A DNA stretch of 58,691 bases, from positions 1 to 58,691 of the forward strand of contig JAUWDY010000006.1 of assembly GCA_030608565.1 (NCBI GenBank), in the 5' to 3' direction. The notes beneath the pieces were generated by a model. It ran no database searches and had not been told where the DNA came from. It saw only the letters and a program-made list of their open reading frames with translations. Source of the DNA: Candidatus Bathyarchaeota archaeon. Lineage in GTDB: Archaea > Thermoproteota > Bathyarchaeia > Bathyarchaeales > Bathyarchaeaceae. This document shows positions 32,931 to 43,123 of this stretch, in pieces; position 1 is the first letter of the stretch, and the number at the start of each line of letters is the position of its first letter. Both the position numbers and the translations under genes were made by a program.

Positions 32931-33248
32931 ATGGTATGCTACTATGTAGATTTCCCGGAGGTAACGCAGGAGTTTGCCATTTCTCAGCAAGAGAAGCTAG
33001 TTATGAAGTGGCCCTTAACCTTGCAGATTCACGAAGAATCTTACAAGTATGATCCTGAGCTTCTTTTGAGTAGTTGGAGTTTCAGTTATCCGTTGCCTCA
33101 GTTGCGTGGTGTTACGAAGAGTCTATATTGCAGAAATGAACAGATACTCTGTAAGCTACGTGACTATGAGACTCTTCGTAAGTGGAAGGAAGCGTTTGAT
33201 GAAGCCTCATTTCATATTGACTTGATTCTGAAAGGTGTTATACCCTAA
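32931..33248 (+). CDS. Hypothetical protein (105 aa)
   Basis: A soluble, well-mixed 105-residue protein (YYVDFPEVTQEFAISQQEKL, then the MKWPLTLQIHEESYKYDPEL stretch, helical end WKEAFDEASFHIDLILKG). There is no signal peptide and no cysteine motif. The start is ATG 32931 next to TATAATGG, so it may be leaderless. Codon choice looks like coding DNA. No family is recognised. It stands alone between surface-protein genes. Confidence 0.45.
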   Translation: MVCYYVDFPEVTQEFAISQQEKLVMKWPLTLQIHEESYKYDPELLLSSWSFSYPLPQLRGVTKSLYCRNEQILCKLRDYETLRKWKEAFDEASFHIDLILKGVIP

Positions 33249-33425
33249 GTAATTTTCTACGAAGAGCCTCTTCGTAAAACCGTCAATATTAGTTTTTCAT
33301 CAAGTTAACTCTCATTATTCTTCCGTTGGGTGTGGGATCGCCATCTTATTTCCTCTTGATAGGCATATGTCCCCACTCACCAGATCAATTTTCTTATAAG
33401 GATCGATCCCCCTCCAATGTAGAAT

Positions 33426-34013
33426 GTGATTGGAATGACTATTGGGAAAAGGTTGTTCGTTATTATCATCATCGCTTCGATAATAATTGGTGGAACACTT
33501 GCATTTTATCTTTTTTACAAGGAGTTAACTAGCTCATCAGAAGGAAGAATGTTTGCATACAAGAATGATAATGCAGACAACAAAACTAATGCTCTAACCA
33601 AGAGATTTGAAGAGTTTTCATCAGTAGACTACGAAAGTGTGCTGGAAGATGATGACAAATTTATGTTTATGGGTGTTGATAAAGACGAATGGGATGGAAT
33701 GCACTTCATATTTGATTTAAGCGAATATGCCATAGATAACTTAGTGAGGATCAACTTTACTTGGATAGGTGGAGTTACCGAATCAGATAACATTGATGTG
33801 ATGGAAATTTGGTGTTACAGGGAAACGGGTTGGGTTAAACTTGAAGAAATTAACGAGGGAGATTGGGTGTATAACATTCAATCTTATGAATGGACGAGTG
33901 ATCTAGATGATTATGTTGACGCCGATGGTAAAGTACACATATCTGTGGTCGTGCATTGCAAAAACGAAATTGCTGCTCTTGTAACACAATTTATCAAACT
34001 TGAGGTAGGATGA
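33426..34013 (+). CDS. Membrane-anchored extracellular protein
   Basis: A 195-residue protein with an N-terminal transmembrane helix (KRLFVIIIIASIIIGGTLAF, about 8-27) and an acidic extracellular domain rich in Asp, Trp and beta strands (FIFDLSEYAIDNLVRINFTW, then DVMEIWCYRETGWVKLEEIN). No catalytic motif is seen. A lectin- or sugar-binding-like beta-sandwich is possible, but only by impression. It belongs to the surface-protein province. The upstream 177 bp contains no gene. Confidence 0.6.
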   Translation: MIGMTIGKRLFVIIIIASIIIGGTLAFYLFYKELTSSSEGRMFAYKNDNADNKTNALTKRFEEFSSVDYESVLEDDDKFMFMGVDKDEWDGMHFIFDLSEYAIDNLVRINFTWIGGVTESDNIDVMEIWCYRETGWVKLEEINEGDWVYNIQSYEWTSDLDDYVDADGKVHISVVVHCKNEIAALVTQFIKLEVG

Positions 34014-34053
34014 AGAAAATTTACGGTCACCTAGATTTCTCATTCGAGAAACT

Positions 34054-34221
34054 ATGAATAAGCGGTTACATGCATGCGAACTTGTGTTCAAAGAGAAACT
34101 TATGACGAAAGGCTTAGTTTTAGTAGGGTTCACATCAACATCGCCCCAACATATGGCTAGAAGAATTGAATATCTTTTTTCTAAAGATAAACCACTTCGC
34201 AAGTGTAGTATAGGTAGGTGA
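34054..34221 (+). CDS. Possible small protein (55 aa), low confidence
   Basis: An ATG-initiated frame encodes MNKRLHACELVFKEKLMTKG, then LVLVGFTSTSPQHMARRIEY, ending in a basic tail. The sequence is not obviously low complexity, and it spans the ATGCATGC palindrome at 34069. Only GAGA four to five bases upstream could serve as ribosome site. It may be a remnant of a larger gene. The remaining 333-bp gap (34014-34346) shows nothing else. Confidence 0.25.
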   Translation: MNKRLHACELVFKEKLMTKGLVLVGFTSTSPQHMARRIEYLFSKDKPLRKCSIGR

Positions 34222-34346
34222 GTTAAGTGACGATTACCTTAACTGTTGATGGTTGAAGAGGGCTCTCATAATTCATAGTCAAGTACCATACAGTACAATG
34301 GCTCAATAAATGGAAAAAAATAAAAAAAAGATGGGTTGTGGCGATT

Positions 34347-37300
34347 TTAAGGATCGTGTTGTGGTTTTTCGCTGATTGTGCCTAGCTTTTCGACTATGTC
34401 CACAATTGGTGGACACCTTAGGTCCCCGTCGCTGTATTCGTACTCGATTTCTAATATTAGATCTGTTACGTGTGTGTTGATGTGTTGTAGTTCGAATTTG
34501 TGCTCGTCGAACCATTTCGCTGCGTAGTAGGTGTCTTGTCCATTCCAACCATAGACCATGAAGCCTACGGTTCCGTTTTTGTCCTTGTATGTGGAGATCA
34601 CTGCATAGCCATAGCGATCTGTGACTTCGGTTCCTTCATAGAATTTCCAGTCAGTTATGTCGTTGTCCCAACAGGTTACAGCGTAGAAGCCGTTTCCTAA
34701 TGTGGTGTATACCATGGCTTGTGCAAATTCGTTGAAGTATGTAGATACCTTGTTGGGGTATGGCCCGCCTACAGTGATGATGTTGGAGCTTGCAATTGGC
34801 CATGAATTATCCATGCCAGCTGAATCTCCAGTGCGTGAATAGCACCAATCGTCGTGTAGGTGATATCTTCCGATACTGTCTGGGCTAATGGATTCCCGTA
34901 TCACCGATGGGACTGTAGGTCCAAAGGTAGCGTCTTGCCTGTCTAGGCCGCCGAGTCCGAATTCGATTAGTTTGTTCTTGAAGGCTGCAACAACCATAGT
35001 ATTGCCCAGTGTGTCTACAGCTACTCCTGGTTCTCCGACTATGCCCCATTCCCAGCGTCCGCTTGGAACTTCGAAGACGATTTTGATTTCTGTGTCTGGG
35101 AACGTCACGTAGACGTCATCATCAAGAACTAATTCATCACATGTGGAGAATTCGTTCCCTACTGGTGATTCGTGGATTATATAGTCGTTTCTAACCATTG
35201 CTGATTCTCGGCATAACCATTCCCATTCTTCCTTGCCACTGAATACTACGTGAGTTGCTGCCTCATACGTGTCGCTGCCCCCGCTTTTATCGTAGTAGGA
35301 GTCTACCTTTGGAACTTGTACGCAGTCAGTGAAATTGACGTAGTTACCAGGTTCGCCATCAGATACGCCTTCGTCGGCTATGTGTTCTATGATTTTAGTG
35401 TAGTAAACTTCTAAGAGAGTGGCGTTAGGTATGAATGCTAAGGTGAACACTGTATTCTTTCCGTCACCTTGGAAGAACTCTATGTAGCTGCCTGTGCCGT
35501 TGAAGTATTCGACCCAGATCCATTCTCCGGCATCCGGTGGATACTGCAAGTATAGGGTTTGAACTGCATTGTTAAAGACATAATCTCCGTCAAGGAGCTC
35601 GTTGACCGATTCTACCTCTACTATGAATACTTCTGTGAGGTACTTGTACCAGTCTACATCGTGGTGTAATGGGAATATGTGAGTCACGTTATATGGAGCC
35701 ATGTTCTTGTCCCACACTTCAGCGGTTGTTGCCATATGTTCACTTGACCAGAGAACTTTGACAAGAGAGTCCTCAGGTAAGTACCATTCTTTGTAGGCAT
35801 CATCGTAATGGTAGAAGCTTATTATTCCGGTTTCGCGATCGATTGTATAGTAGGGAAGATCATCCTCTGGAATTGGATCTATATCATGGTATCCATAGGG
35901 ATAGATCAAGTCGTATCCTGTTCCTGTGTCTACGAGAACTCTCTCGCTGAAAGTGCAGTACGCATCCCAAGGTCCCCAACTGACTACCGGTAGGGTAGGA
36001 ATCAGCAAACCTGATTCTACCTCTCTTTCTATGTCAAGTTGGATTTGATACGTAGTTGTGCCATCCCAAGCATCCTCCAAGATATCTGCATCAAAGAATT
36101 GTACCCATCTCTTTGTGTCCTTATGCATTGCATCGTAGATGTCCCACGGGTCGAAGATTTCGTCAAGTTGATATTGGATCTCTCTATCAATTATGTTTTC
36201 GCCTGCAGACCAAGTTGCCTCGTTTCCTGGATCATCTGCATCTGCGTCGTCTGCATCATGATAGTCTGTCACCGTGTAAACTGACACTATCCTATATGCA
36301 GGCTGGGTCGAGGATAACTTGAAGTCGTGTTCATAGATTACGAATGGGATGACAGGCTCCAATGTGCTGCCATCTGGGTTTCTTATGTCGTCTGCCGTAA
36401 TCCATATGTCATCTCTATCAGGAATATCCCCTACTTCACCTTGATTAGGATCTTCATCAACAGTCCACCTGTGCCACTCGGTCATTCTTGATATCGGCGC
36501 AAGCATGAGCGGTATACTATTTGGGTTGTTGCCATCCGGTGCTTTGGTATGCGCTGGTGGGAAGTAAGTGTTTGCTGCACTCCAGAACTCTGGGTGAGGC
36601 CAAACACCTAAAGCACCAACGTAGTCGCCTGCTCCGGATACTACTTGAGCCACAGCGTACGAATGATCTTTTATGCTTTTGTCCCAATGCCAATCGCGGC
36701 CGTAGCAAGTGTATTGTGTCTCTAACCAAGTCGGTGGGAATCCCTCTTCTAAAGCTTGAGTGAATTCATTGTATACGTAATCTGGTCTATCATCAGGTGG
36801 TACATCGTCCCACCACTTCTTCGGGTTCTTATAGCTTGCCAAGTACTCTTTGAAGAAGTCGAAAGACTCTTTCACTTCAGTTGAGTTGAGGATTGTGTTT
36901 TGGTCCATGTCCCAATATTTGACGGGTTCATCAGTGTACCAGTGTGTATATGAATCTGTATCGCCTGCAAGGCCAAGGTCCCATTCGCCACGATTGCCAA
37001 ATTGGATATTCATAGGTTGCTTGGTGTACAGCCTTTTGACGTCCTTAAGTATAATGACGTTCTTCTCTGCTTTGTTAAAGATGAATGTGAAAGTCAGAGA
37101 AACAAGGTCTGTGCCGGCACCTACATCACTGACCGTTGTCTTGGTAATGCCAATGAATTTTCTGGGTCCATTGTATATAATTTCTATGTCTTCTGTCAAG
37201 CAGTGTCCATTGGTTTTTCTTCCACCCCATGCAGGTATAGGATCTAGGACTCCCGTGTAAGCGTCAGAATCTGGATGGGCATAAGGCGGATCTTCTTGCC

Positions 37301-37805
37301 ACAAGGGCCTAGCTGCAGAGTCTGCTGGAACAGAGGGCATAACAATCCAATCTCCTCCGTAGTGCACACCGTCACTGAATATAGCCATTGCCCAGATCTC
37401 CCTATCGCTTCCGGCTGGTGTTCTATACTTGATATCTATGAACCATCCGTTCATCCACCATTCGGGGGCTATGTATTCGTTAGCGAAGGGATCAACAGAA
37501 GTATCTTCAGTCTGGTCGTAAGTGTTTCCTGCACCTGCATATCCAGGATATTGCAGTCCAACTCCTATCCCCGTGTCATCGTTGTAGCCAATCATCTCAC
37601 CGTACTTTGAGAAACCTATGTCTAGGCTCTCTTGAGCATACGGATACAAAGCATAAGTGTCGCTGTCAAGCACTCCTTCAACCCAACAGTAAGCGTCTAA
37701 GTCCAAGACCTCAGTAGAAACAGCTGGTCTCAAAATCGCAAACATAGCTAAGAATGTTGTTAGTGTTAGTGTTATCGCCAACAGTTTTCTTTTTGACATT
37801 TTCAT
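34347..37805 (-). CDS. Very large secreted surface protein (1152 aa), candidate S-layer component
   Basis: The largest protein of the window. MKMSKRKLLAITLTLTTFLA begins a Sec signal peptide that ends near residue 30 (PAVST). The mature chain is acidic and very rich in Asp, Tyr, Trp and Pro and poor in Cys, with many beta-prone stretches and about a dozen NxT/S sequons. No membrane anchor is seen at the C-terminus, so attachment may be by assembly or by a partner. Size, composition and the neighbouring glycosylation cluster fit an S-layer or other major surface protein. No enzymatic motif is visible. GAGGAA lies six bases before the ATG. TTTAAAAG-like DNA about 65 bp upstream may be its TATA box. 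Confidence 0.65.
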   Translation of the reverse strand: MKMSKRKLLAITLTLTTFLAMFAILRPAVSTEVLDLDAYCWVEGVLDSDTYALYPYAQESLDIGFSKYGEMIGYNDDTGIGVGLQYPGYAGAGNTYDQTEDTSVDPFANEYIAPEWWMNGWFIDIKYRTPAGSDREIWAMAIFSDGVHYGGDWIVMPSVPADSAARPLWQEDPPYAHPDSDAYTGVLDPIPAWGGRKTNGHCLTEDIEIIYNGPRKFIGITKTTVSDVGAGTDLVSLTFTFIFNKAEKNVIILKDVKRLYTKQPMNIQFGNRGEWDLGLAGDTDSYTHWYTDEPVKYWDMDQNTILNSTEVKESFDFFKEYLASYKNPKKWWDDVPPDDRPDYVYNEFTQALEEGFPPTWLETQYTCYGRDWHWDKSIKDHSYAVAQVVSGAGDYVGALGVWPHPEFWSAANTYFPPAHTKAPDGNNPNSIPLMLAPISRMTEWHRWTVDEDPNQGEVGDIPDRDDIWITADDIRNPDGSTLEPVIPFVIYEHDFKLSSTQPAYRIVSVYTVTDYHDADDADADDPGNEATWSAGENIIDREIQYQLDEIFDPWDIYDAMHKDTKRWVQFFDADILEDAWDGTTTYQIQLDIEREVESGLLIPTLPVVSWGPWDAYCTFSERVLVDTGTGYDLIYPYGYHDIDPIPEDDLPYYTIDRETGIISFYHYDDAYKEWYLPEDSLVKVLWSSEHMATTAEVWDKNMAPYNVTHIFPLHHDVDWYKYLTEVFIVEVESVNELLDGDYVFNNAVQTLYLQYPPDAGEWIWVEYFNGTGSYIEFFQGDGKNTVFTLAFIPNATLLEVYYTKIIEHIADEGVSDGEPGNYVNFTDCVQVPKVDSYYDKSGGSDTYEAATHVVFSGKEEWEWLCRESAMVRNDYIIHESPVGNEFSTCDELVLDDDVYVTFPDTEIKIVFEVPSGRWEWGIVGEPGVAVDTLGNTMVVAAFKNKLIEFGLGGLDRQDATFGPTVPSVIRESISPDSIGRYHLHDDWCYSRTGDSAGMDNSWPIASSNIITVGGPYPNKVSTYFNEFAQAMVYTTLGNGFYAVTCWDNDITDWKFYEGTEVTDRYGYAVISTYKDKNGTVGFMVYGWNGQDTYYAAKWFDEHKFELQHINTHVTDLILEIEYEYSDGDLRCPPIVDIVEKLGTISEKPQHDP

Positions 37806-38285
37806 TTCTATTTTCCTCTTTTTTTACGAATTATATTCGTAGCGACTATAGCTTACAAAATTTCCATTTAAAAGTTTTTCCATATACAAATTCATATCAA
37901 AAGTTAAGTTATAGAAATAAACTCCATACAAAAAACTCCATTCACACCATTCTCCACCCACAAGTAAAAGGCAGGGAAAAACCAGCCTTCTTTCAAAAGA
38001 AGACAGATAGGCTCCTGAAGCCACATCTTATAGGTCATTCAAAACATCTAGAAGCTCATTCAAGTGTCCCGTAGCCTTCCAGTCGAGGAACAACAATCCT
38101 CACCAGCCTTTCATCCATCCCTGCATGAAGTCTGAATCAAAAAAGCACTCAAATGATAGAAACTTGTTTTTCCAATTCATATGTGCGCATAACAATCCAT
38201 AAATACGCTTATATATCAAACCTAAAGAAATACGTAAAGTCCATATTGTAAGTGGGTAGGTGGAACCTTAATCTAGGTGAGGTGA
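37806..38285. other. 480-bp divergent promoter region without a gene
   Basis: It lies between the leftward giant surface protein and the rightward glycosyltransferase cluster. CTTATATAT at 38208-38216 is a good TATA box for the GT2 gene. ACTTTTAAATGG on the minus strand (about 37867-37878) could serve the surface protein. A plus-strand frame at 37754-38074 overlaps the surface gene's signal peptide in antisense and is not credible. No repeats of note. Confidence 0.4.
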
Positions 38286-39083
38286 ATGAGGGAAATCTCA
38301 GATGTTTCTCAAGGGGGGCAAACCCAGTTCTCAAATCTATTTTCCGAGGGTTACTCGGCTGCGCAGAATCAGAATAGACCTCAAGTTGCCATTTTGCTTC
38401 CAACCTACTGCGAAGCAGGAAATATCGAAAATTTAATTCGAGAGATCGGAAGTTTAGACGCCAATCCATTAATTGTTGTCATTGACGACTCTAGCCCAGA
38501 CGGAACGGCAGCAATTGCTGAAAAACTCAGGGAAGAATATAACATTGAATTGTTTGTTCGCCCCAACAAACTTGGGTTAGGCACCGCTATTACTGATGGC
38601 TTTCGATTTGTTCTATCGATGAAAAATCCTCCAGACTATATAGTTACTATGGATGCAGATTACTCACATGATCCTAAGGACATTCCGCGTCTGATGCAGT
38701 ATGCAAAAGATGGTTACGACCTTGTTATCGGCAGCAGATATTGTTCTGGTGGAAGAATAGTTGGATGGAATTCTCTGCGGTACTTAATCAGCAGAGTTGC
38801 TAATTTTGTTGCAGTTACGATGTTTAAAATGCGGGTAAATGACTGTACGAGTGGTTTAAGATGCTATTCTCTGCGGTACGTTAAAAACGTAATAGGCGAC
38901 CTCCACAGCCAAACATATGACATTCAAATTGAAACTGTAAAACAAGCTCAAGGTCAAGGATTCGCTGTTAAAGAAATTCCGATAACCTTTACGAATAGAA
39001 AAGTGGGCAAGTCAAAGCTTACCCTTGCTGAGATACGAGGATTCCTCTCTTACATCTTTAAGGCCAAGCTTGGAAAATGGTAA
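38286..39083 (+). CDS. GT2 glycosyltransferase, dolichyl-phosphate mannose synthase-like
   Basis: A 265-residue family 2 transferase that makes a polyprenyl-phosphate-linked sugar from a nucleotide sugar. After a non-conserved 35-residue head, VAILLPTYCEAGNIENLIRE, VVIDDSSPDGTAAIAEKL, NKLGLGTAITDGFRF, TMDADYSHDPKDIP (DxD metal site) and VIGSRYCSGGRIVGWN give the full DPM1 pattern. There is no C-terminal membrane domain, as in the short DPM1 class. GGTGAGGTGA precedes the ATG. It opens the glycosylation cluster and probably feeds a lipid-linked sugar to the GT-C enzyme downstream. Confidence 0.9.
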   Translation: MREISDVSQGGQTQFSNLFSEGYSAAQNQNRPQVAILLPTYCEAGNIENLIREIGSLDANPLIVVIDDSSPDGTAAIAEKLREEYNIELFVRPNKLGLGTAITDGFRFVLSMKNPPDYIVTMDADYSHDPKDIPRLMQYAKDGYDLVIGSRYCSGGRIVGWNSLRYLISRVANFVAVTMFKMRVNDCTSGLRCYSLRYVKNVIGDLHSQTYDIQIETVKQAQGQGFAVKEIPITFTNRKVGKSKLTLAEIRGFLSYIFKAKLGKW

Positions 39084-39272
39084 AAGCGCACCTATAGGTC
39101 TGAAGACACTCCAGTCAAGAATGTTTTCGCGGAACATTTGTATGCTCTGTTACGAGGTTACTTTTTAGTATCTAATCGCATTTATATTCAAAGAAGTTAT
39201 TGAAAAAAGGGGCAGTCCATTGGGGAATTGGACCTTTGGGATTTGTGCTGCGTGTATGAGAGGAAAAATCCT

Positions 39273-40493
39273 ATGAAATTAGTTGTGTTTGTCGAATATT
39301 TCCCGCCGAAATTAGGCAGTGATCGCAGAATTTATGAAATAATGAAAAGGATTTCAAAAACAAACGAAATTCATTTTATTGTTATGCCTCCATTTCGATT
39401 GCTTTCAGGAAAGTTTTTGCCGGAGGAAGGAACATTCAAGTTTCATTTACAAAAGAATGGCGTAGTAGAGAGGATCGACGGAATTACTGTACATTTCAGC
39501 AGGATACCACGTTTGATCCTAAAATTGTGGAAGATATCCCACAGATTGGCTTTTTTTCCAACTTTGATTCTGCTTTTTCCTAGAATCTTAGTTGCTGTAA
39601 GGAAAATCGATCCAGAGGTAGTTGTTCTCAACTATCCCAGCATATACACTGGATTTCTGGGTCTGATCACAGGAAAGATGTTAGGCAAGAAAATATTGTT
39701 AGATTTCAATGACTTAATTGCACAGTACACTGCAGATTTCCTAGATTTGAAAAGAAATGGTCTAATGGCAACTTTCATGATTTACATGCAAAAATTTATA
39801 GCGAGAAGTTCAGACAAAATCGTGGCACCTACAAACTTCATTAAAGAATATACTCGGTCTTTGGGGGTAAATGCTAAACGGATTTTTGTTGTCCCAAATG
39901 GAGTAGATACTAAAGTCTTCGATTCAGAAAACTATGCTCCACATAGCAAGTCTAAGGCCGATAAAGAAGGAAAGAAGCTATGTGTTTACTGTGGACGCAT
40001 AGAATCGTGGGCTGGGATTAACATCATTACTAGGTTATGCGATATTTTCCAGCGAAAGCACCCAGAAGTTGAATTCTTAATAGTCGGCCATGGAAACGAA
40101 AATGTTACGGATCTGCAGAACACTACAATAATGAAGGAAGTGCCATATGAAGATGTACCTGAGATTTTGTCTGCAGCAGATGTAATTCTGGTTCCATTCC
40201 CCAGAAACGTAGTTTCTCACGCCGCAAGCCCACTGAAGCTTTTTGAAGGCATGTCCATGCAAAAGCCAGTTGTTGCCAGTGATCTTGATGGAATAGGTGA
40301 AGTCGTCGTTGACTCCGAAAATGGAATGCTAGCTGATCCTGACAATGTTGATGAATGGGTTGAAGATATTATATATCTTTTGAACAACGAGTCGGTTGCA
40401 GCTGAAATGGGGAAAAACGCGAGACAAACTGTAGAAGAAAACTACGATTGGAATTATATAGCTAATCTGTTCATGAAAACACTAAACAGCTAA
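39273..40493 (+). CDS. GT4 glycosyltransferase
   Basis: ATG 39273 (MKLVVFVEYFPPKLGSDRRI) follows GAGAGG and is preferred to the frame start at 39228. The N-terminal Rossmann half has the EYFPPKLGSD loop. The C-terminal half has LCVYCGRIESWAGINIITRL, VGHGNENV, VPYEDVPEILSAADVILVPF and SPLKLFEGMSMQKPVVASDL; EGMSMQKPVVAS is the donor-binding E-x7-E equivalent. It adds one sugar from a nucleotide donor to a lipid-linked glycan. The 189-bp upstream gap has no gene. Confidence 0.88.
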   Translation: MKLVVFVEYFPPKLGSDRRIYEIMKRISKTNEIHFIVMPPFRLLSGKFLPEEGTFKFHLQKNGVVERIDGITVHFSRIPRLILKLWKISHRLAFFPTLILLFPRILVAVRKIDPEVVVLNYPSIYTGFLGLITGKMLGKKILLDFNDLIAQYTADFLDLKRNGLMATFMIYMQKFIARSSDKIVAPTNFIKEYTRSLGVNAKRIFVVPNGVDTKVFDSENYAPHSKSKADKEGKKLCVYCGRIESWAGINIITRLCDIFQRKHPEVEFLIVGHGNENVTDLQNTTIMKEVPYEDVPEILSAADVILVPFPRNVVSHAASPLKLFEGMSMQKPVVASDLDGIGEVVVDSENGMLADPDNVDEWVEDIIYLLNNESVAAEMGKNARQTVEENYDWNYIANLFMKTLNS

Positions 40494-40575
40494 GGCGTGC
40501 GTGCATTAGCGATTAAACTTAAAGATTCATAGTTACACCATATGGTTAAGAACACGAAAACTGGAAGAACAAGCG

Positions 40576-43095
40576 ATGATTGAGTCGACTTTAGATATTT
40601 TTCTCAGCCTCGTATTCTTCATGTTCTCTTTAGCGGTAATTGGGGAGCCTCTAAGAGTTCTATTTTGTCGCTTTTCGAAGCTCTTCAAGAATCTAGACAT
40701 TATTCAGATTCTGGTGCTTAATGTCTGTTTGGGCGGGCTAGTTCTATACATAATTGCAATCATGCCGTTTGGTCTATTCAGTTCTGCTACAGTATGGGTT
40801 GCTTTGTTCTTCTCCGTCTCTTTTATAGTTGCAGAGTTGCTGCTCAAACGACCTAGGTTTCCTGAAAAATGGGACGCTTTAAGATGCGCGGCTGTGTTGA
40901 CCATTTTTCTGGTTACACTTTGCATACGGGTGATTCCTATTTCTGATCTGATATTTGGAAGCATTCATGACACATCTCTTCATTCACTATTTGTTCAACT
41001 CATCCTAGAAAATAGGCAAGTGCCTGTGACGCTTCAACCTTACGCAACTGAAGGAATAATCTATCCTCAGGGATTTCACCCGATAGTAGCTTACTTTGTA
41101 TGCATCTCAGATTGTTTGGTGCCGAGTGCAGTTCTGTACATTACCATCCTTTTTGGCGCGTTGTCCGTACTAGGTGCATACTATTTGGGAAGGGCGTTGT
41201 CGCCTAAGTGGTATTTTGGTGTCAGTCTGGCACTTGTATCAGCCTTCGTGGCCTCATATCCAAAGTATATTACTTGGGGGAGCAATGCCTTCATAGCGAG
41301 TATTCCCCTCTATTTCGTTTGCCTTAGCTTTGTGCCGTCACTTCTGAAGGAAAAACGAGAATTTGGTGTATCAGAAATGGTTGTCATTGGAACCCTATTT
41401 GGATACTTGGGGGCAGTACATCTCCAACCATTCGAAACGCTAATTGCTTCTATTGGATTGTTGTGGGTTTTTAACATCGCAAGAAGAAAACAAAGAGCTT
41501 TCTCACGGATATGGATTATCCTTGCTGTTTTTCTTATAAGTTTGATCACCGTGAGTCCATTTCTGTATAGATGGTTAATCTGGTATCCGTATCCTTACCA
41601 TAACATTGGGCTCGCTGAAGATGTAGAAATACCGATGAACGTCTGGGCGTCCTATGCACTCTCAAATTATCAAGATACCCTACGAGCTCTTCTCAACGGT
41701 ATTCACTACTTCTGGAATATGCTAGGTCCATACATCATGTTGAAAGTGATATATCTCATAATTGCTTCTCTTGGTATCATAATCACCATCGTCAAAAGGA
41801 AAAATGACGCATTCAACAATAAAATTGTTCAATTATCTATAGTTACTATTGCGGGACAGATGCTGATTCTATTGCTAGCTGAAAGCTTTCTATTTTCTGT
41901 ATTCAGTCCTCAGCCAATAATGCTCTACCTGTCTTTGGATATGCTCATCGCAGTGCTTGCCGTATGGCTTTGCCGCAGTGTTTTCCTGAGGTTGTCGAAA
42001 ACAGCTATTATGAAAACCAATCTTGTCCAACTTAGATCTAGTATCACTAAGAACTCAAGAGTTTTGGTGGCAGTGCTTTTAGCAGGTATGCTGGTATATT
42101 CCCCGTTTGCTTACGGCACCATCTTTTGTGATCCTCAAGAGATTAGGGGCGCCTATGGAGTGTGGGCTATCACGACTACAGATGACCTAGAACTTATGTT
42201 GTGGATGAGAGATAACTTGCCACAAGACAGTGTCATACTAGTGAATCAATTTGAGAGTGGGCTATTCATACCCAGCGTCTCTCACCGCAAAATAATCTTC
42301 CCTCGCACGGCGAGCTTCTATTCGCGTTCATATCAAACACTCAGCACTTTGCTAGAGAACGGGAACCTCAATGCAACAGCATGTAGCCTCATGAAGTATC
42401 TCAATATAACTCATATCTTCATAGGATGTTATACAAGTATTTTTGAGATGTCCAAACATAAGTGGAATTCTCAACCATTTCTTCAAAATCCAAACTTCGA
42501 CCTAGTGAAGAAAGTGGGTAATGCCTCCCTCTTTGGTTTCTCATGTAAATATCCAGAAGTAGCTTTCCAAGACGACTTCGAATACGACAGTCCGACTGAA
42601 ACTGGATGGGAGTTCTATATATACCCAGAGTGTGAGGAAACAGGCTTCGGTGAGGCGACAATAAGCCCAAATCATGCTTATCATGGAAACAAAAGCCTTA
42701 TGATAACTGCAAAAAGAGACGAAGAGGGGTATTATGCCTGTTGGACTCACAAAAAAATATATGTTTGGGATGCCAGCAACATGACTTTATCATTCTACGT
42801 AAATGCGACGAGTGGTTTCAACAGCGATCTTGACCATTCGGCAGTGATAGTCACAGATACTTCATGGCAACGTGAAATAACAATATCAACTTCATACGCC
42901 AATATTAGTTCAGAGTACATCGAGTTGCCTGACTTCCAAGGCTTCTTCGAATTTAACCTAAGCGAGATATGGCACCAAAAATATAACTCCGAATTGCCAA
43001 CCGAATTTTATATATGCTTACAAAACTTTGATGCCGACGGAATTAAAAATATAGCTTTCTTCGATTACATCACGCTGGTGTGCAAAGATACGTAA
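40576..43095 (+). CDS. GT-C-type membrane glycosyltransferase with added C-terminal domain
   Basis: An 839-residue protein with about 12 transmembrane helices in residues 5-515. The first large loop has GSIHDTSLHSLFVQLILENR, placing acidic and histidine residues where GT-C enzymes have their catalytic motif; later loops contain YPQGFHPIVAYF and YPYPYHNIGL. Residues 516-660 resemble the usual soluble GT-C tail (LMLWMRDNLPQDSVILVNQF). Residues about 665-839 (DDFEYDSPTETGWEFYIYPE onward) look like a separate beta-sandwich, carbohydrate-binding-like module. It is probably a lipid-sugar-dependent mannosyl- or hexosyltransferase acting outside the membrane. Not AglB: no WWDYG motif is seen. Confidence 0.75.
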   Translation: MIESTLDIFLSLVFFMFSLAVIGEPLRVLFCRFSKLFKNLDIIQILVLNVCLGGLVLYIIAIMPFGLFSSATVWVALFFSVSFIVAELLLKRPRFPEKWDALRCAAVLTIFLVTLCIRVIPISDLIFGSIHDTSLHSLFVQLILENRQVPVTLQPYATEGIIYPQGFHPIVAYFVCISDCLVPSAVLYITILFGALSVLGAYYLGRALSPKWYFGVSLALVSAFVASYPKYITWGSNAFIASIPLYFVCLSFVPSLLKEKREFGVSEMVVIGTLFGYLGAVHLQPFETLIASIGLLWVFNIARRKQRAFSRIWIILAVFLISLITVSPFLYRWLIWYPYPYHNIGLAEDVEIPMNVWASYALSNYQDTLRALLNGIHYFWNMLGPYIMLKVIYLIIASLGIIITIVKRKNDAFNNKIVQLSIVTIAGQMLILLLAESFLFSVFSPQPIMLYLSLDMLIAVLAVWLCRSVFLRLSKTAIMKTNLVQLRSSITKNSRVLVAVLLAGMLVYSPFAYGTIFCDPQEIRGAYGVWAITTTDDLELMLWMRDNLPQDSVILVNQFESGLFIPSVSHRKIIFPRTASFYSRSYQTLSTLLENGNLNATACSLMKYLNITHIFIGCYTSIFEMSKHKWNSQPFLQNPNFDLVKKVGNASLFGFSCKYPEVAFQDDFEYDSPTETGWEFYIYPECEETGFGEATISPNHAYHGNKSLMITAKRDEEGYYACWTHKKIYVWDASNMTLSFYVNATSGFNSDLDHSAVIVTDTSWQREITISTSYANISSEYIELPDFQGFFEFNLSEIWHQKYNSELPTEFYICLQNFDADGIKNIAFFDYITLVCKDT

Positions 43096-43123
43096 CAAAT
43101 GGACATGTGTTTTATAAGTTTTC

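Noticed and set aside
37754-38074. 106-residue plus-strand frame
   Set aside because: It overlaps the giant surface protein's signal peptide in antisense and is Phe/Ser-rich, as expected for a shadow.
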